A stretch of DNA of 22,155 bases from Virgifigura sp964551315. Its GTDB lineage: Bacteria > Pseudomonadota > Alphaproteobacteria > Dongiales > Dongiaceae. Shown here piece after piece: positions 1 to 7,596 of this stretch. Made by a program: the position numbers and the translations under genes. The stretch spans positions 1-22,155 of the forward strand of contig CAZKCM010000070.1 of NCBI GenBank assembly GCA_964551315.1. Direction: 5' to 3'. The notes below the pieces were generated by a model. That model was given only the letters and a program-made list of their open reading frames with translations, was not told where the DNA came from and did not search any database. The stretch's first letter is position 1; every line of letters begins with the position of its first letter.

Positions 1-147
1 CTGGCCGGCAACTTCACGCCGGACGCCATCAAGGACATCAAGGTGTCGCCCGACGGGCTCAACAGCGACATCCACGGCAGCGCCGACTACCGCGCCCATC
101 TGGTGACGGTGATGGCCCGCCGCGCGGTGGCCGCCTGCGCCGTGTGA
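1..147 (+). CDS. coxM: CoxM-like FAD-binding subunit of a Mo hydroxylase, C-terminal fragment
   Basis: Only the last 48 residues are in the window; the stop is TGA at 145-147 and the gene starts upstream. The tail contains NSDIHGSADYRAHL followed by VMARRAV, which is the typical C-terminal end of the medium (flavoprotein) subunit of aerobic CO dehydrogenases and related xanthine-oxidase-family enzymes. In that family the subunit carries FAD and passes electrons from the [2Fe-2S] small subunit to the quinone pool. The call fits the coxD/coxE maturation genes further down on the same strand. The fragment cannot separate a true CO dehydrogenase from another CoxM-type hydroxylase; the active-site motif of the large subunit would be needed. 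Confidence 0.8.
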   Translation: MAGNFTPDAIKDIKVSPDGLNSDIHGSADYRAHLVTVMARRAVAACAV

Positions 148-171
148 GAGGGCTCGACTAGAGTTCTGCCC

Positions 172-969
172 CTACCCCGCCGCCGTCTGCCGCAGGGCCT
201 CGGCGGTGGCCGGGTCGGCGGGGAAGAAGGCCTCGATCGCGAGCTCGGCCAGGGTGACGTCGACGGGCGTGCCGAAGACCGTCGTCGTGCTGAAAAAGGC
301 GAGCGCCCCCCGCTCCGTGCGCAGGCGCAGCGGGACGACCACCTCGCCGTAATCCGCGCCATCGGCCTCTTCGCCGCCGTCGGGGACCGGATAGCCGCGC
401 AGCTCTTCATGGAGCGCCGCGAGAACGGGGTCGGCGGTGATCTCGACCTGGCGGTGGAGGCGGCCGAGCACATGGTCGCGCCACTGCCTCAGATTTGCGA
501 TTCGCGGTGCCACCCCGTCGGGGTGCAGGCTGAGGCGCAGGACGTTGACCGGCGGGCGCAGCAGCGCCGGAGCGGCCCCAGCGAGCAGCGGGCCAAGGGC
601 GCGGTTGGCCGTCACCAGGGTCCAGTGCCGATCGACGGCGAGCGCCGGATAGGGTTCGTGCCCGGCGAGGACGAGGTCGATTGCCTCGCGCGCCGGGCGC
701 AGCGCCGGGTCATCTAGACTGCTCTCGCGATAGACCGGTGCGTAGCCGCCGGCCAACAGCAACGCGTTGCGGTCGCGCAGCGGGATCTCCAGCCGCTCGG
801 CGAGGTGAAGCAGCATCTCCCGGCTCGGCCGCGACCGGCCGGTCTCCAGAAAACTGATGTGCCGGGCGGAGATATTGGCCTCGCAGGCGAGGTCGAGCTG
901 GCTGAGGCGCCGACGCTGGCGCCAGACGCGCAGGAGCTCCCCGACCGGGCGGCTGTTCGCGGTTTGCAT
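172..969 (-). CDS. XRE-family regulator with MmyB-like ligand-binding domain
   Basis: A 265-residue DNA-binding regulator. Residues about 10-65 form a Cro/C1-type helix-turn-helix (LSQLDLA, ISARHISFLETGRSRPS), and the motif RNALLLAGGYAPVYRE at about 67-82 leads into a C-terminal MmyB-like, PAS-related sensing domain that runs to the end. This is the usual length and layout for the family. The start ATG at 969 is chosen because the family begins a few residues before the helix-turn-helix; the frame stays open upstream to about 1275, but that extension has no homology-like character. It is divergent from the membrane-protein gene at 1127, and a 17-bp palindrome lies between them, so it probably controls itself and that neighbour. 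The ligand is unknown. The gene is convergent with the coxM fragment, 24 bp away. Confidence 0.88.
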   Translation of the reverse strand: MQTANSRPVGELLRVWRQRRRLSQLDLACEANISARHISFLETGRSRPSREMLLHLAERLEIPLRDRNALLLAGGYAPVYRESSLDDPALRPAREAIDLVLAGHEPYPALAVDRHWTLVTANRALGPLLAGAAPALLRPPVNVLRLSLHPDGVAPRIANLRQWRDHVLGRLHRQVEITADPVLAALHEELRGYPVPDGGEEADGADYGEVVVPLRLRTERGALAFFSTTTVFGTPVDVTLAELAIEAFFPADPATAEALRQTAAG

Positions 970-1005
970 AACCGGAGAATAGCGCAGGGACAGGTCAGGG
1001 TGCCA

Positions 1006-1022
1006 ATTACCTCCCGGGTAAT
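1006..1022. promoter_or_regulatory. 17-bp palindrome, likely operator of the XRE/MmyB regulator
   Basis: Perfect dyad ATTACC-TCCCG-GGTAAT lying in the 157-bp divergent gap, 37 bp upstream of the regulator start and 105 bp upstream of the membrane-protein start. Sites of the ATTACCT-type next to MmyB-like regulators are something I recall from other proteobacteria, but I cannot verify that here. The operator role is inferred from symmetry and position. Confidence 0.6.
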
Positions 1023-1126
1023 CGACGCCGGACGGCCGGCCCGGTGATGATGCGCTGTCCCGGTCGCGCCCCGACCCCCGGGCTCGCGCGAACGAAGGGA
1101 CGGAACCGGAACGGAGAACGTGCATC

Positions 1127-1537
1127 ATGACCACGATAACTCTGAATCCAACGGCCACCGAGCGGCAGGACCTGCTGCGCCGGGCCCTGCTGGCCGACGG
1201 TATCGTCAGCGGCGGCGCCGGTGCCGTGCTGCTTCTCGCCGCCGAGCCGTTCGGCGATCTGTTCGGCATGCCCACGGTCCTGTTGCGTTGGGCCGGGGTT
1301 AGCCTGCTCCCCTTCGCGGCAGTGCTGGTCTATCTCGCGACGCGGCCGCGCATCCCGCGGCGCTACGCCTGGGGCGTCGTGGGCTACAACCTGCTGTGGG
1401 CGATCGACAGCATTCTGTTGCTGGCGCTGGGATGGGTCGAACCGACCGCCCTGGGCTACGCCTTCGTCCTGGTGCAGGCCCTGGCGGTTCTCGGCTTCGC
1501 CGCGCTGCAGTATTTCGGGCTTCGGCGCTCGGCCTGA
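1127..1537 (+). CDS. Small four-helix integral membrane protein
   Basis: A 136-residue hydrophobic protein with four predicted membrane segments, roughly residues 21-42, 54-71, 82-101 and 106-129, separated by short charged loops (TRPRIPRR after the second). No catalytic motif or signal peptide is evident. The start ATG at 1127 follows GGAG at 1113-1116. It is transcribed away from the XRE/MmyB regulator across a shared region holding a strong palindrome, so it is probably the regulator's target. Similar small membrane proteins of unknown function are common beside MmyB-type regulators; the function is not known. Confidence 0.8.
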   Translation: MTTITLNPTATERQDLLRRALLADGIVSGGAGAVLLLAAEPFGDLFGMPTVLLRWAGVSLLPFAAVLVYLATRPRIPRRYAWGVVGYNLLWAIDSILLLALGWVEPTALGYAFVLVQALAVLGFAALQYFGLRRSA

Positions 1538-1690
1538 GTCTCGAGACGGCGGCGGCATCGCTCCCGACCCGGCGGGCGGTGCCGCCGTTCTCCCGACAGC
1601 GGGCATTCGACCACGACAGCGATATGAACGAACACGGCCCGTAGCCCACGCCGATCTGCTAGAGTCGCCTTGGGGACCGGAGCGAGGCCA

Positions 1691-3367
1691 ATGCGCGACT
1701 TCGGTCGGCGTCATCCGAGCACCCGCGTCGCGGAGGTTGCGTCCGGCGACCTCGAACGCGGCCGCGCATGCTGCGAGCAGCACGCCTGGGCCGATGCTTA
1801 TCGATCGCTCTCGCGCGCCGATCGCGCCGCCGCGCTGGGAGGTGACGACCTCGAACTCCTGGCGACCTCGGCCTATCTGGTCGGCCGGGACGACGAATAT
1901 CTGAATGCACTCGACCGCGCCCATCACGGACACCTCAGCGCCGGCAAGGGTGCGGGCGCGGCCCGCTGCGCGTTCTGGCTGGGTTTACGCCTCCTCTTTC
2001 GCGGCGAGACCGGCCGCGCCACCGGATGGCTTGCCCGCGCCCGGCGGCTGCTCGAACGCGAAGAGTGCGACCGCGTCGAGCGCGGCTACCTGTTGCTGCC
2101 GGAGGTGGAGCGGCATCTCGCCGCCGGGGATTTCGATGCCGCATACACCACCGCGACCGACGCCGCCGCGATCGGCGGCCGCTTCGCGGACGCCGACCTG
2201 ATCGCCTGCGCCCGGCACCAGCAGGGCCGGGCCCGGATGCGGCAGGGGCGCCTTGAGGAGGGACTGGCGCTTCTGGACGAGACCATGGTTTCGGTCACCG
2301 AAGGCGAGTTGTCGCCCATCATGACGGGCTTGATCTACTGCAGCGTGATCGAAAGCTGTCGGGAGATCTATGCGCTGGACCGTGCCTGTGAATGGACCGC
2401 GGCTCTGGGGCGCTGGTGCGCGGCGCAGCCCGAGATGGTCGCCTTCAGCGGCGTTTGCCGGGTGCATCGGGCAGAGATCATGCAATGGCGTGGCGCCTGG
2501 CGGGACGCGATGGAGGAAGCACGGCGCGGCTGTCAGCATTGCCGAGGCGTGAACCGGCAGGCAGCCGCTGCCGCGTTCTATCAGCGGGCCGAGCTGCACC
2601 GACTTCGTGGGGAGTTCGCCGCGGCCGAGAAGGCGTATCAGGTTGCGAATCGATGGGGGTGGGAACCGCAGCCGGGCTTGGCTCTGTTGCGGGTGGCCCA
2701 AGGGCACACCGACGCCGCGGCTGCGGCCATCCACCGCGCCGTGGGCGCCGTCGCGGACCGGCTGCAACGCGCAAGGCTGCTGCCCGCCCATGTCGAGATC
2801 ATGCTGGCCACCGGCGACATCCAGGAGGCGTGCTGCGCCTGCCGCGAGCTGGAGGAGACCGCAGAGCGATTCGATTCGGACGTGCTGGGCGCGATGGCGG
2901 CACAGGCTCGTGGGGCCGTCGATCTGGCGGAAGACAATGCCCGGGCCGCGCTGCGCCCGCTGCGGCGCGCCTGGCGGGTGTGGCAGCGGGTCGAGGCGCC
3001 CTACCTCGCCGCGCGCGTGCGCGTGCTGGCGGGGCTGGCCTGCCGCGCCCTTGGGGACAGCGAGGGAGCCAAGCTGGACTTGGACGCGGCCCGGGCGGTG
3101 TTCGAACAGCTCGGAGCCGCGCCGGACGTCGCGCGTATCGATTCGCTTACGAAGGGCGCGCCGTCGAGCCATTCCTCCGGGCTGAGCCCGCGCGAGCTCC
3201 AGGTCCTTCGCCTGATCGCCGCCGGCAAGACCAACAAGGCCATCGCCGCCGAACTGTTCTTGAGCGTGAAGACCATCGACCGGCATGTGAGCAACATCTT
3301 CACGAAGCTGGATGTCCCGTCACGGGCCGCCGCCACGGCCTACGCCTACGAGCACAAGCTGATCTGA
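1691..3367 (+). CDS. TPR-containing LuxR-type transcriptional regulator
   Basis: A 558-residue regulator. Most of the protein (about residues 10-490) is alpha-helical, Ala/Arg-rich TPR-like repeat sequence. The last 60 residues are a classic LuxR/FixJ helix-turn-helix: LSPRELQVLRLIAAGKTNKAIA followed by LFLSVKTIDRHVSNIFTKL. There is no receiver domain or ATPase motif, so it is neither a response regulator nor a full MalT/LAL protein. ATG 1691 is preferred over a TTG seven codons upstream because GGAGCGAGG lies just ahead of the ATG. The alpha/beta-hydrolase-fold gene follows 144 bp downstream on the same strand across two inverted repeats, and is a likely partner or target. The TPR part probably binds a small molecule or protein; which one cannot be seen. 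Confidence 0.85.
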   Translation: MRDFGRRHPSTRVAEVASGDLERGRACCEQHAWADAYRSLSRADRAAALGGDDLELLATSAYLVGRDDEYLNALDRAHHGHLSAGKGAGAARCAFWLGLRLLFRGETGRATGWLARARRLLEREECDRVERGYLLLPEVERHLAAGDFDAAYTTATDAAAIGGRFADADLIACARHQQGRARMRQGRLEEGLALLDETMVSVTEGELSPIMTGLIYCSVIESCREIYALDRACEWTAALGRWCAAQPEMVAFSGVCRVHRAEIMQWRGAWRDAMEEARRGCQHCRGVNRQAAAAAFYQRAELHRLRGEFAAAEKAYQVANRWGWEPQPGLALLRVAQGHTDAAAAAIHRAVGAVADRLQRARLLPAHVEIMLATGDIQEACCACRELEETAERFDSDVLGAMAAQARGAVDLAEDNARAALRPLRRAWRVWQRVEAPYLAARVRVLAGLACRALGDSEGAKLDLDAARAVFEQLGAAPDVARIDSLTKGAPSSHSSGLSPRELQVLRLIAAGKTNKAIAAELFLSVKTIDRHVSNIFTKLDVPSRAAATAYAYEHKLI

Positions 3368-3408
3368 CACGCATCCGGCCGCACATTTGGGTGAAACCAC
3401 CCATGCCG

Positions 3409-3444
3409 CCGCTTCGGGCGATTTGGCGGATTCTCCCGAAGCGG
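3409..3444. promoter_or_regulatory. 10-bp-arm inverted repeat between LuxR gene and hydrolase
   Basis: Arms CCGCTTCGGG (3409-3418) and CCCGAAGCGG (3435-3444) match perfectly around a 16-base spacer. A second small dyad, TGGGTG-AAAC-CACCCA, lies just before it at 3388-3403. Neither is followed by a T-run, so a classical intrinsic terminator is not favoured. The pair sits 68-124 bp upstream of the hydrolase start, where a LuxR-type operator or an mRNA hairpin separating the two genes would be expected. Confidence 0.5.
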
Positions 3445-3511
3445 AGCCTTGGACTCCTGTCGTAGCGTCGATTGCAGAGCCCCCACCGCGGGCAACAGTC
3501 AGGAGGACGCC

Positions 3512-4432
3512 ATGAACAGGATTCAAGAAGAGATGACCGGTCCGGAGCAAACGGAGGAGCAACGCAGCCCATCATCCGTGGGTGAGCGCGCCCGCGAGCG
3601 GCTGCTTGCGCGACTGCCCGTCGCGGAACGGCGGTTGCGGCTTGCGGGTATCTCAACGGCGGTGCTGGAAGGTGGCGACGGTCCGCCGGTCCTGCTCTTG
3701 CACGGGCCGGGAGAGTACGCGGCCAAGTGGATGCGGGTGATCCCGGCTCTGGTGGAGAGCCATCGTGTGATCGCGCCCGACCTGCCGGGCCACGGAACCT
3801 CGGACGTTGCCGACGGCCCGGTGGACGCCGATCGCGTGCTCGCATGGCTCGGCCAATTGGTCGAGCGGACCTGCCCGGCACCGCCCGCACTGGTCGGACA
3901 GATTCTCGGCGGCGCCATCGCGGCCCGCTTTGCCTGCGACCGTGGCGACCGGCTCGGTCGGTTGATCCTCGTCGATGCCCTCGGCCTCGGACCGTTCCAG
4001 CCGACGCCGGAATTCGGACGCGCTCTGACGGACTTCGTCGCGCAACCGACCGAGGAGACGCATGACCGCCTCTGGCGCCGATGCGCGTTCGATCTGGACG
4101 GCCTGCGGGACCGGATGGGCGAAAGCTGGGCGTGGCTCAAGACATACAACCTCGACCGCGCCCGCGTGCCGGGTTTGCGGCTCGCTCAGCGCAACCTTAT
4201 GGAGGCCTTCGGGATGCCCGAAATCGCGCCGGCGGAGCTCGCGCGGATCACCGTCCCCACCACGCTGATCTGGGGGCGGCACGACCTCGCGACGCCGTTG
4301 CCGATCGCCGAGGCCGCCAGCGCCCGCTACGGCTGGCCGCTGCAGGTGATCGAGAACGCCGCCGACGATCCTCCCCTGGAACGGCCCGAGGCATTCCTGA
4401 ACGCATTGCGGGTCGCGCTCGGCAGCGGCTGA
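3512..4432 (+). CDS. Alpha/beta-hydrolase-fold protein lacking Ser and His catalytic residues
   Basis: A 306-residue protein with the alpha/beta-hydrolase layout: oxyanion-loop strand VLLLHGPGEYA (about 60-70), APDLPGHGTSD (88-98), nucleophile elbow region at 127-134, acid strand LIWGRHDLATP with Asp258, and a C-terminal LERPEAF. At the elbow the sequence is VGQILGG, so Ile131 (ATT at 3902-3904) stands where the nucleophilic Ser should be. At the usual His of the GHxPxxExPE motif it reads ADDPPLERPE, placing Asp285 (GAC at 4364-4366) at that position. It is therefore probably not a standard hydrolase and may be a ligand-binding or regulatory pseudo-enzyme. Start ATG 3512 follows AGGAGG at 3501-3506; the first ~35 residues are a charged extension. 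It follows the TPR-LuxR gene and may act with it. Confidence 0.85.
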   Translation: MNRIQEEMTGPEQTEEQRSPSSVGERARERLLARLPVAERRLRLAGISTAVLEGGDGPPVLLLHGPGEYAAKWMRVIPALVESHRVIAPDLPGHGTSDVADGPVDADRVLAWLGQLVERTCPAPPALVGQILGGAIAARFACDRGDRLGRLILVDALGLGPFQPTPEFGRALTDFVAQPTEETHDRLWRRCAFDLDGLRDRMGESWAWLKTYNLDRARVPGLRLAQRNLMEAFGMPEIAPAELARITVPTTLIWGRHDLATPLPIAEAASARYGWPLQVIENAADDPPLERPEAFLNALRVALGSG

Positions 4433-4677
4433 CCGCTGGACAAGGAGCAATCCGCGACCACCTGTCCGACGAAACACACGGGGCACGGCGGCCAGCCGCG
4501 GACCTCCAATCATCCCGGCGACGCGATTCGGCCCCGATTGTCCTGTGAGCGAAGCAGGTGCTGATAAGTCATCGCGCTCGGATCCCGGCCTGCGCGCAAT
4601 TGGACATTCGCGCATCTGACGCCATGGACAAGAACCGCGCCACGCCTTAATGTCCTCGGCGCCGCCGGAGGGTACGG

Positions 4678-5310
4678 ATGCCGAACACCACCACCCTTAT
4701 CGCTTTCGCGCTGGTCGCGCTCGGCATGGTGCTGACGCCAGGGCCGAACATGATCTATCTGATCTCGCGTTCGATCACGCAGGGGCCGCTCGCGGGATTG
4801 ATTTCGGTCGGCGGCGTTGCCCTCGGCTTCGTCTTCTACATGCTCTGCGCCGCCTTCGGCATCACCGCCCTGGTGTTCGCCGTACCCTATGCCTATGACG
4901 CGCTGCGCTTCGCCGGGGCGGCCTATCTGCTCTGGCTCGCCTGGCAGGCGGTGAAGCCGGGCGGCCGCTCGCCCTTCCAGGTGAAGAACCTGCCCGTCGA
5001 CGGTCCGCGCAAGCTCTTCGTGATGGGCTTCGTCACGAACCTGCTCAACCCGAAAATCGCGATGCTCTACCTTTCGCTTCTGCCGCAGTTCATCGATCCG
5101 GCGATCGGGAGCGTTCTGGAGCAGTCACTGATTCTCGGGGCAGTCCAGATCGTCGTCAGCGTCACCGTCAATTCGCTGATCGCCCTCGCGGCCGGATCGG
5201 TTGCCCTCTTCCTGACGACGCGCCCGACCTGGGCTCTGGTCCAGCGCTGGTTCATGGGCACGGTCCTGGCGGGGCTCGCCATCAGGATGGCGACGGAAGC
5301 GCGCCGCTGA
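4678..5310 (+). CDS. LysE/RhtB-family amino-acid exporter
   Basis: A 210-residue inner-membrane protein of the LysE translocator family, which exports amino acids or their derivatives by proton-coupled antiport. The N-terminal helix carries the family signature LTPGPNMIYLIS at about residues 19-30. GFVTNLLNPKIAMLYLSLLPQF at about 117-138 is the second conserved segment (family form GxxxNLLNPK). About six membrane helices are visible, and the length is typical. ATG 4678 follows GGAGGG at 4667-4672. The substrate cannot be read from the sequence. The 245-bp region upstream holds no gene that I see; a CAGCGG-CTGA-CCGCTG hairpin at 4423-4438 overlaps the stop of the preceding gene. Confidence 0.92.
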   Translation: MPNTTTLIAFALVALGMVLTPGPNMIYLISRSITQGPLAGLISVGGVALGFVFYMLCAAFGITALVFAVPYAYDALRFAGAAYLLWLAWQAVKPGGRSPFQVKNLPVDGPRKLFVMGFVTNLLNPKIAMLYLSLLPQFIDPAIGSVLEQSLILGAVQIVVSVTVNSLIALAAGSVALFLTTRPTWALVQRWFMGTVLAGLAIRMATEARR

Positions 5311-5757
5311 GGGCGGGGTCGTCCGCCCTCGCGTTCCAATCCGCTCGCCGGCCGGGCTTGCGGGCAACGGTATCCGTTGCCGGACGCGCCGCGGCAGACG
5401 CCATTCGGGCCACAGAACCCGGCGCAGTTCGTCCGCCGTATTGACCACGCCGAATGTCCGGCTGGACAGTTGGTAGATGCCGTCCGGCCGACGGCTGATC
5501 GACCATATGGGCAAGCGTCCGCGCTTCGAGTAGATCATGTAGGCCTCGCGGCCTTTCGTGCGCGCGTGTTCGAGGCGCAGGCCGAGGCGATGGAGCCGCG
5601 CGCCGACTTTGGTCATGAGGCGCCGGTCGCGCGGGCTGAACGGCACCACTTCTGGTTGACGAGGGTCTGTCGGCATCAGTGGCCGAGATAGTGCGCCTTC
5701 GGTCCGACTTGAATCCCTCTTATCCGAACGGACACGCCGGGGTGCCGCTATCGTCAT
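5125..5757 (-). CDS. Hypothetical protein, overlapping the LysE gene tail to tail
   Basis: A 210-codon frame without a recognised family. The middle part (about residues 48-118) looks like genuine protein: a helix RLHRLGLRLEHARTKGRE, then beta-rich AYMIYSKRGRLPIWSISR and the end TADELRRVLWPEW. ATG 5757 has GAGGGAG about 7 bases upstream. After WPEW the sequence turns Arg/Pro-rich, and the frame runs a further 186 bp antisense through the end of the LysE gene before a stop at 5125-5127. The native protein may therefore be shorter, with a frameshift or lost stop near 5350-5390. Without this gene, 5311-5956 would be an unexplained gap. Function unknown; no signal peptide or membrane segment. Confidence 0.5.
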   Translation of the reverse strand: MTIAAPRRVRSDKRDSSRTEGALSRPLMPTDPRQPEVVPFSPRDRRLMTKVGARLHRLGLRLEHARTKGREAYMIYSKRGRLPIWSISRRPDGIYQLSSRTFGVVNTADELRRVLWPEWRLPRRVRQRIPLPASPAGERIGTRGRTTPPSAARFRRHPDGEPRQDRAHEPALDQSPGRARRQEEGNRSGREGDQRIDGDADDDLDCPENQ

Positions 5758-5956
5758 GGAGCTCCCTCGGTGGCCCTTCTTGTGCCGCCTCTTGGGACCC
5801 GCGCAGCCACCGTCCTGCCGCTCTTTGGCATTGGGTGAGAGGTCGTAGTGGTCGGAGCCGTTGCCGGCCATCCGTCGCCGGCTCCAAGGCCTTGCGCGGT
5901 CACGGAAGGCGCCTAACTCGACCTTGTACCCACTGTTTTGCCGTAAGGAGGCTGGC

Positions 5957-6871
5957 ATGTCTCTCGAGCGCTTCCGCCAGAGGCGGATGGTCATCCTTGG
6001 TCGACAGTCCACAACCTACCAGGCGGCGCGGGCGATGGCGGACAACCACATCGGTGCCGTACTGGTGAGCGAACCGCAAGGGCTCGTGGGCATCCTCACC
6101 GACCGCGATCTCGCCCTCGGCGTTCTCGGAGGCGACCTCGACCCGCGGACGACGCGCTTGGGCGAGGTGATGTCCGAACAGGTGGTTACCTGCGATGTCG
6201 GCGCGGACCTGGACGAGGTGGTCCGTCTCATGCGCGAGCACGCCGTTCGCCGCATCCCGATCACCGAGAACGGGCGGCCCGTCGGAATCGTCACCTTCGA
6301 CGATCTCGTGGTGGACGGCTCGGTCGGCCTCGATGCGCTGCGCTCGATCGTCACGGCTCAGCTCGAGGTCGAGGCCCCCCACAAGCCCGCCGGGACCCTG
6401 CATCCGACGGATCCGGCCAGCGCCGAAGGACGGGCCGCCGGACGCGCCCGCGCGCTTGTCCGCGCCGAGGCGCGGGCCGAGGCGACCTATGGCCGCGTGG
6501 TTGCGGCCGTCGCCGAGGCCGGTCAGCTGGATCGCAAGGTGGCGGAACAGGCACTGCTGCTCGCCACCTGCATGCTCTGCCGCCGCCTGACCCCAACCGA
6601 GGCCCAGGACCTCATCGCGCAGCTGCCCTCGAAGCTCCAGCCGAGGCTCGATGAATGCCTCGACGGACCGGACCGGGCGGTCACCGCCCAAGCCATCGAG
6701 GACGAACTCGGTCGGACGCTCGGGCTGGATGCCGAGCGGGCAAGCAGCGCCATGCGCGCCGTTTTCAAGGTCATCGGCGACACCGTCAGCCCAGGCCAGA
6801 TCGCGAACGTCCGCGACCAGCTGCCACAGGATATGAAGGATCTCTTTCCACTTCCATCGGTGGAGCCGTGA
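5957..6871 (+). CDS. CBS-pair protein with C-terminal DUF2267 domain
   Basis: A 304-residue cytoplasmic protein. Two CBS motifs form a Bateman module at about residues 5-130, seen in IGAVLVSEPQGLVGILTDRDLA and HAVRRIPITENGRPVGIVTFDDLV. Such modules bind adenosine nucleotides or SAM. From about 165 to 300 comes a helical DUF2267 unit (AGQLDRKVAEQAL, LIAQLPSKLQP, and the matching second half ending DQLPQDMKDLF). The start ATG 5957 has a near-perfect TAAGGAGG at 5944-5951; the frame stays open upstream to 5861, but that part is not protein-like. It heads a run of stress-type genes, though the FNR box and a 166-bp gap separate it from the next gene. It is probably a nucleotide-sensing regulatory protein; the partner is unknown. 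Confidence 0.88.
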   Translation: MSLERFRQRRMVILGRQSTTYQAARAMADNHIGAVLVSEPQGLVGILTDRDLALGVLGGDLDPRTTRLGEVMSEQVVTCDVGADLDEVVRLMREHAVRRIPITENGRPVGIVTFDDLVVDGSVGLDALRSIVTAQLEVEAPHKPAGTLHPTDPASAEGRAAGRARALVRAEARAEATYGRVVAAVAEAGQLDRKVAEQALLLATCMLCRRLTPTEAQDLIAQLPSKLQPRLDECLDGPDRAVTAQAIEDELGRTLGLDAERASSAMRAVFKVIGDTVSPGQIANVRDQLPQDMKDLFPLPSVEP

Positions 6872-6959
6872 GCAAGGCGTCGTTCTTCCGCATGACCGGC
6901 GGTCGGCGATGGCTGCAGGACGCCCGGGCTTTGCCCCTCGCGCTGAGGCAAAGCCATTG

Positions 6960-6973
6960 TTGATCCTGATCAA
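6960..6973. promoter_or_regulatory. FNR/FixK-type binding site with class II promoter geometry
   Basis: TTGAT-CCTG-ATCAA is a perfect match to the FNR/Anr/FixK consensus TTGAT-N4-ATCAA. It is centred at 6966.5, 71 bases before the start codon at 7038. If it acts from -41.5, transcription would start near 7008, and the -10 window then falls on TAAGAC at 6996-7001, a weak but acceptable -10. This predicts activation under low oxygen of the BCAM0308-type gene and possibly the CBS and Usp genes after it. Which CRP/FNR-family protein binds is not shown by the window. Confidence 0.8.
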
Positions 6974-7037
6974 TCGATCGCCGCCGCCGGGAGAGTAAGA
7001 CAGAACAGCAACCGCGATCTGGAGGAAGGAGGCCCGG

Positions 7038-7526
7038 ATGGACATTCCGCCCCGCGAAGTGCGACGTCAGGACCGTCGGATCCAAGAGCGCGTCCACGAC
7101 GCCTATAAGCTCAGGCGCAAGCTCCCCGAGCCAACCGTCTGCCCGCAATGCGGCGCCGTCTACAAGAATGGTCGCTGGCAGTGGAGCGTAAAGCCGGCCG
7201 ATGCGCGCGAGGAAACCTGTCCCGCCTGCAATCGCGCCCGGGACAAGCTTCCGGCCGGGACCGTACACCTCAGCGGCCCATTCTTCGAGGCGAACCGCGT
7301 CGAGATCCTCAACCTCGTCATCAATCGAGGCCAGGAAGCCACCCGGCAAAGGCCTTTGAAGCGGATCATTGACATTCAGGATCAGGACGATGGCGTCCTC
7401 GTAACCACGACCGAGATTGGACTCGCGCGGTCCATCGGCAAGGCTGTCCACGACGCGTATCAGGGCAGTCTCGACTTTCAGTATGTGAAGGGCGAGAGCG
7501 AGCTCGCGGTGCGCTGGACGCGCTAG
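7038..7526 (+). CDS. BCAM0308-family zinc-ribbon protein
   Basis: A 162-residue protein. It has two CxxC pairs, Cys35/Cys38 (VCPQCGAVY) and Cys61/Cys64 (TCPACNRARD), forming a probable zinc ribbon. LSGPF at about 79-83 and EILNLVINR follow, and the C-terminal half contains a DDGVLVTTTEIGLARSIGKA stretch and AYQGSLDF. This matches what I recall of the BCAM0308 family, related in part to the Nmd3 N-terminal zinc region and named after a Burkholderia cenocepacia gene lying, as I recall, in a low-oxygen-activated locus. The biochemical role is not known. ATG 7038 follows GGAGGAAGGAGG. The perfect FNR box upstream supports oxygen-linked expression. CBS and Usp genes follow on the same strand. Confidence 0.85.
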   Translation: MDIPPREVRRQDRRIQERVHDAYKLRRKLPEPTVCPQCGAVYKNGRWQWSVKPADAREETCPACNRARDKLPAGTVHLSGPFFEANRVEILNLVINRGQEATRQRPLKRIIDIQDQDDGVLVTTTEIGLARSIGKAVHDAYQGSLDFQYVKGESELAVRWTR

Positions 7527-7596
7527 GGGCACGCGAAACGAAACGGCATTACCAAAGGACGGGGGCGCGATGCGCCGGAAAATCGGGGAAGGATCG

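Noticed and set aside
1007..1933. 308-codon minus-strand frame over the small membrane protein and LuxR start
   Set aside because: Opposes a well-formed membrane protein and covers the divergent regulatory region; composition is antisense-like.
1985..3286. 433-codon minus-strand open frame opposite the TPR-LuxR gene
   Set aside because: Antisense shadow of a GC-rich coding region; no protein-like motifs or ribosome binding site, whereas the plus strand carries a clear LuxR helix-turn-helix.
3388..3444. Intrinsic terminator after the LuxR gene
   Set aside because: The stems are strong but no T-run follows either of them, so I list them as regulatory dyads instead.
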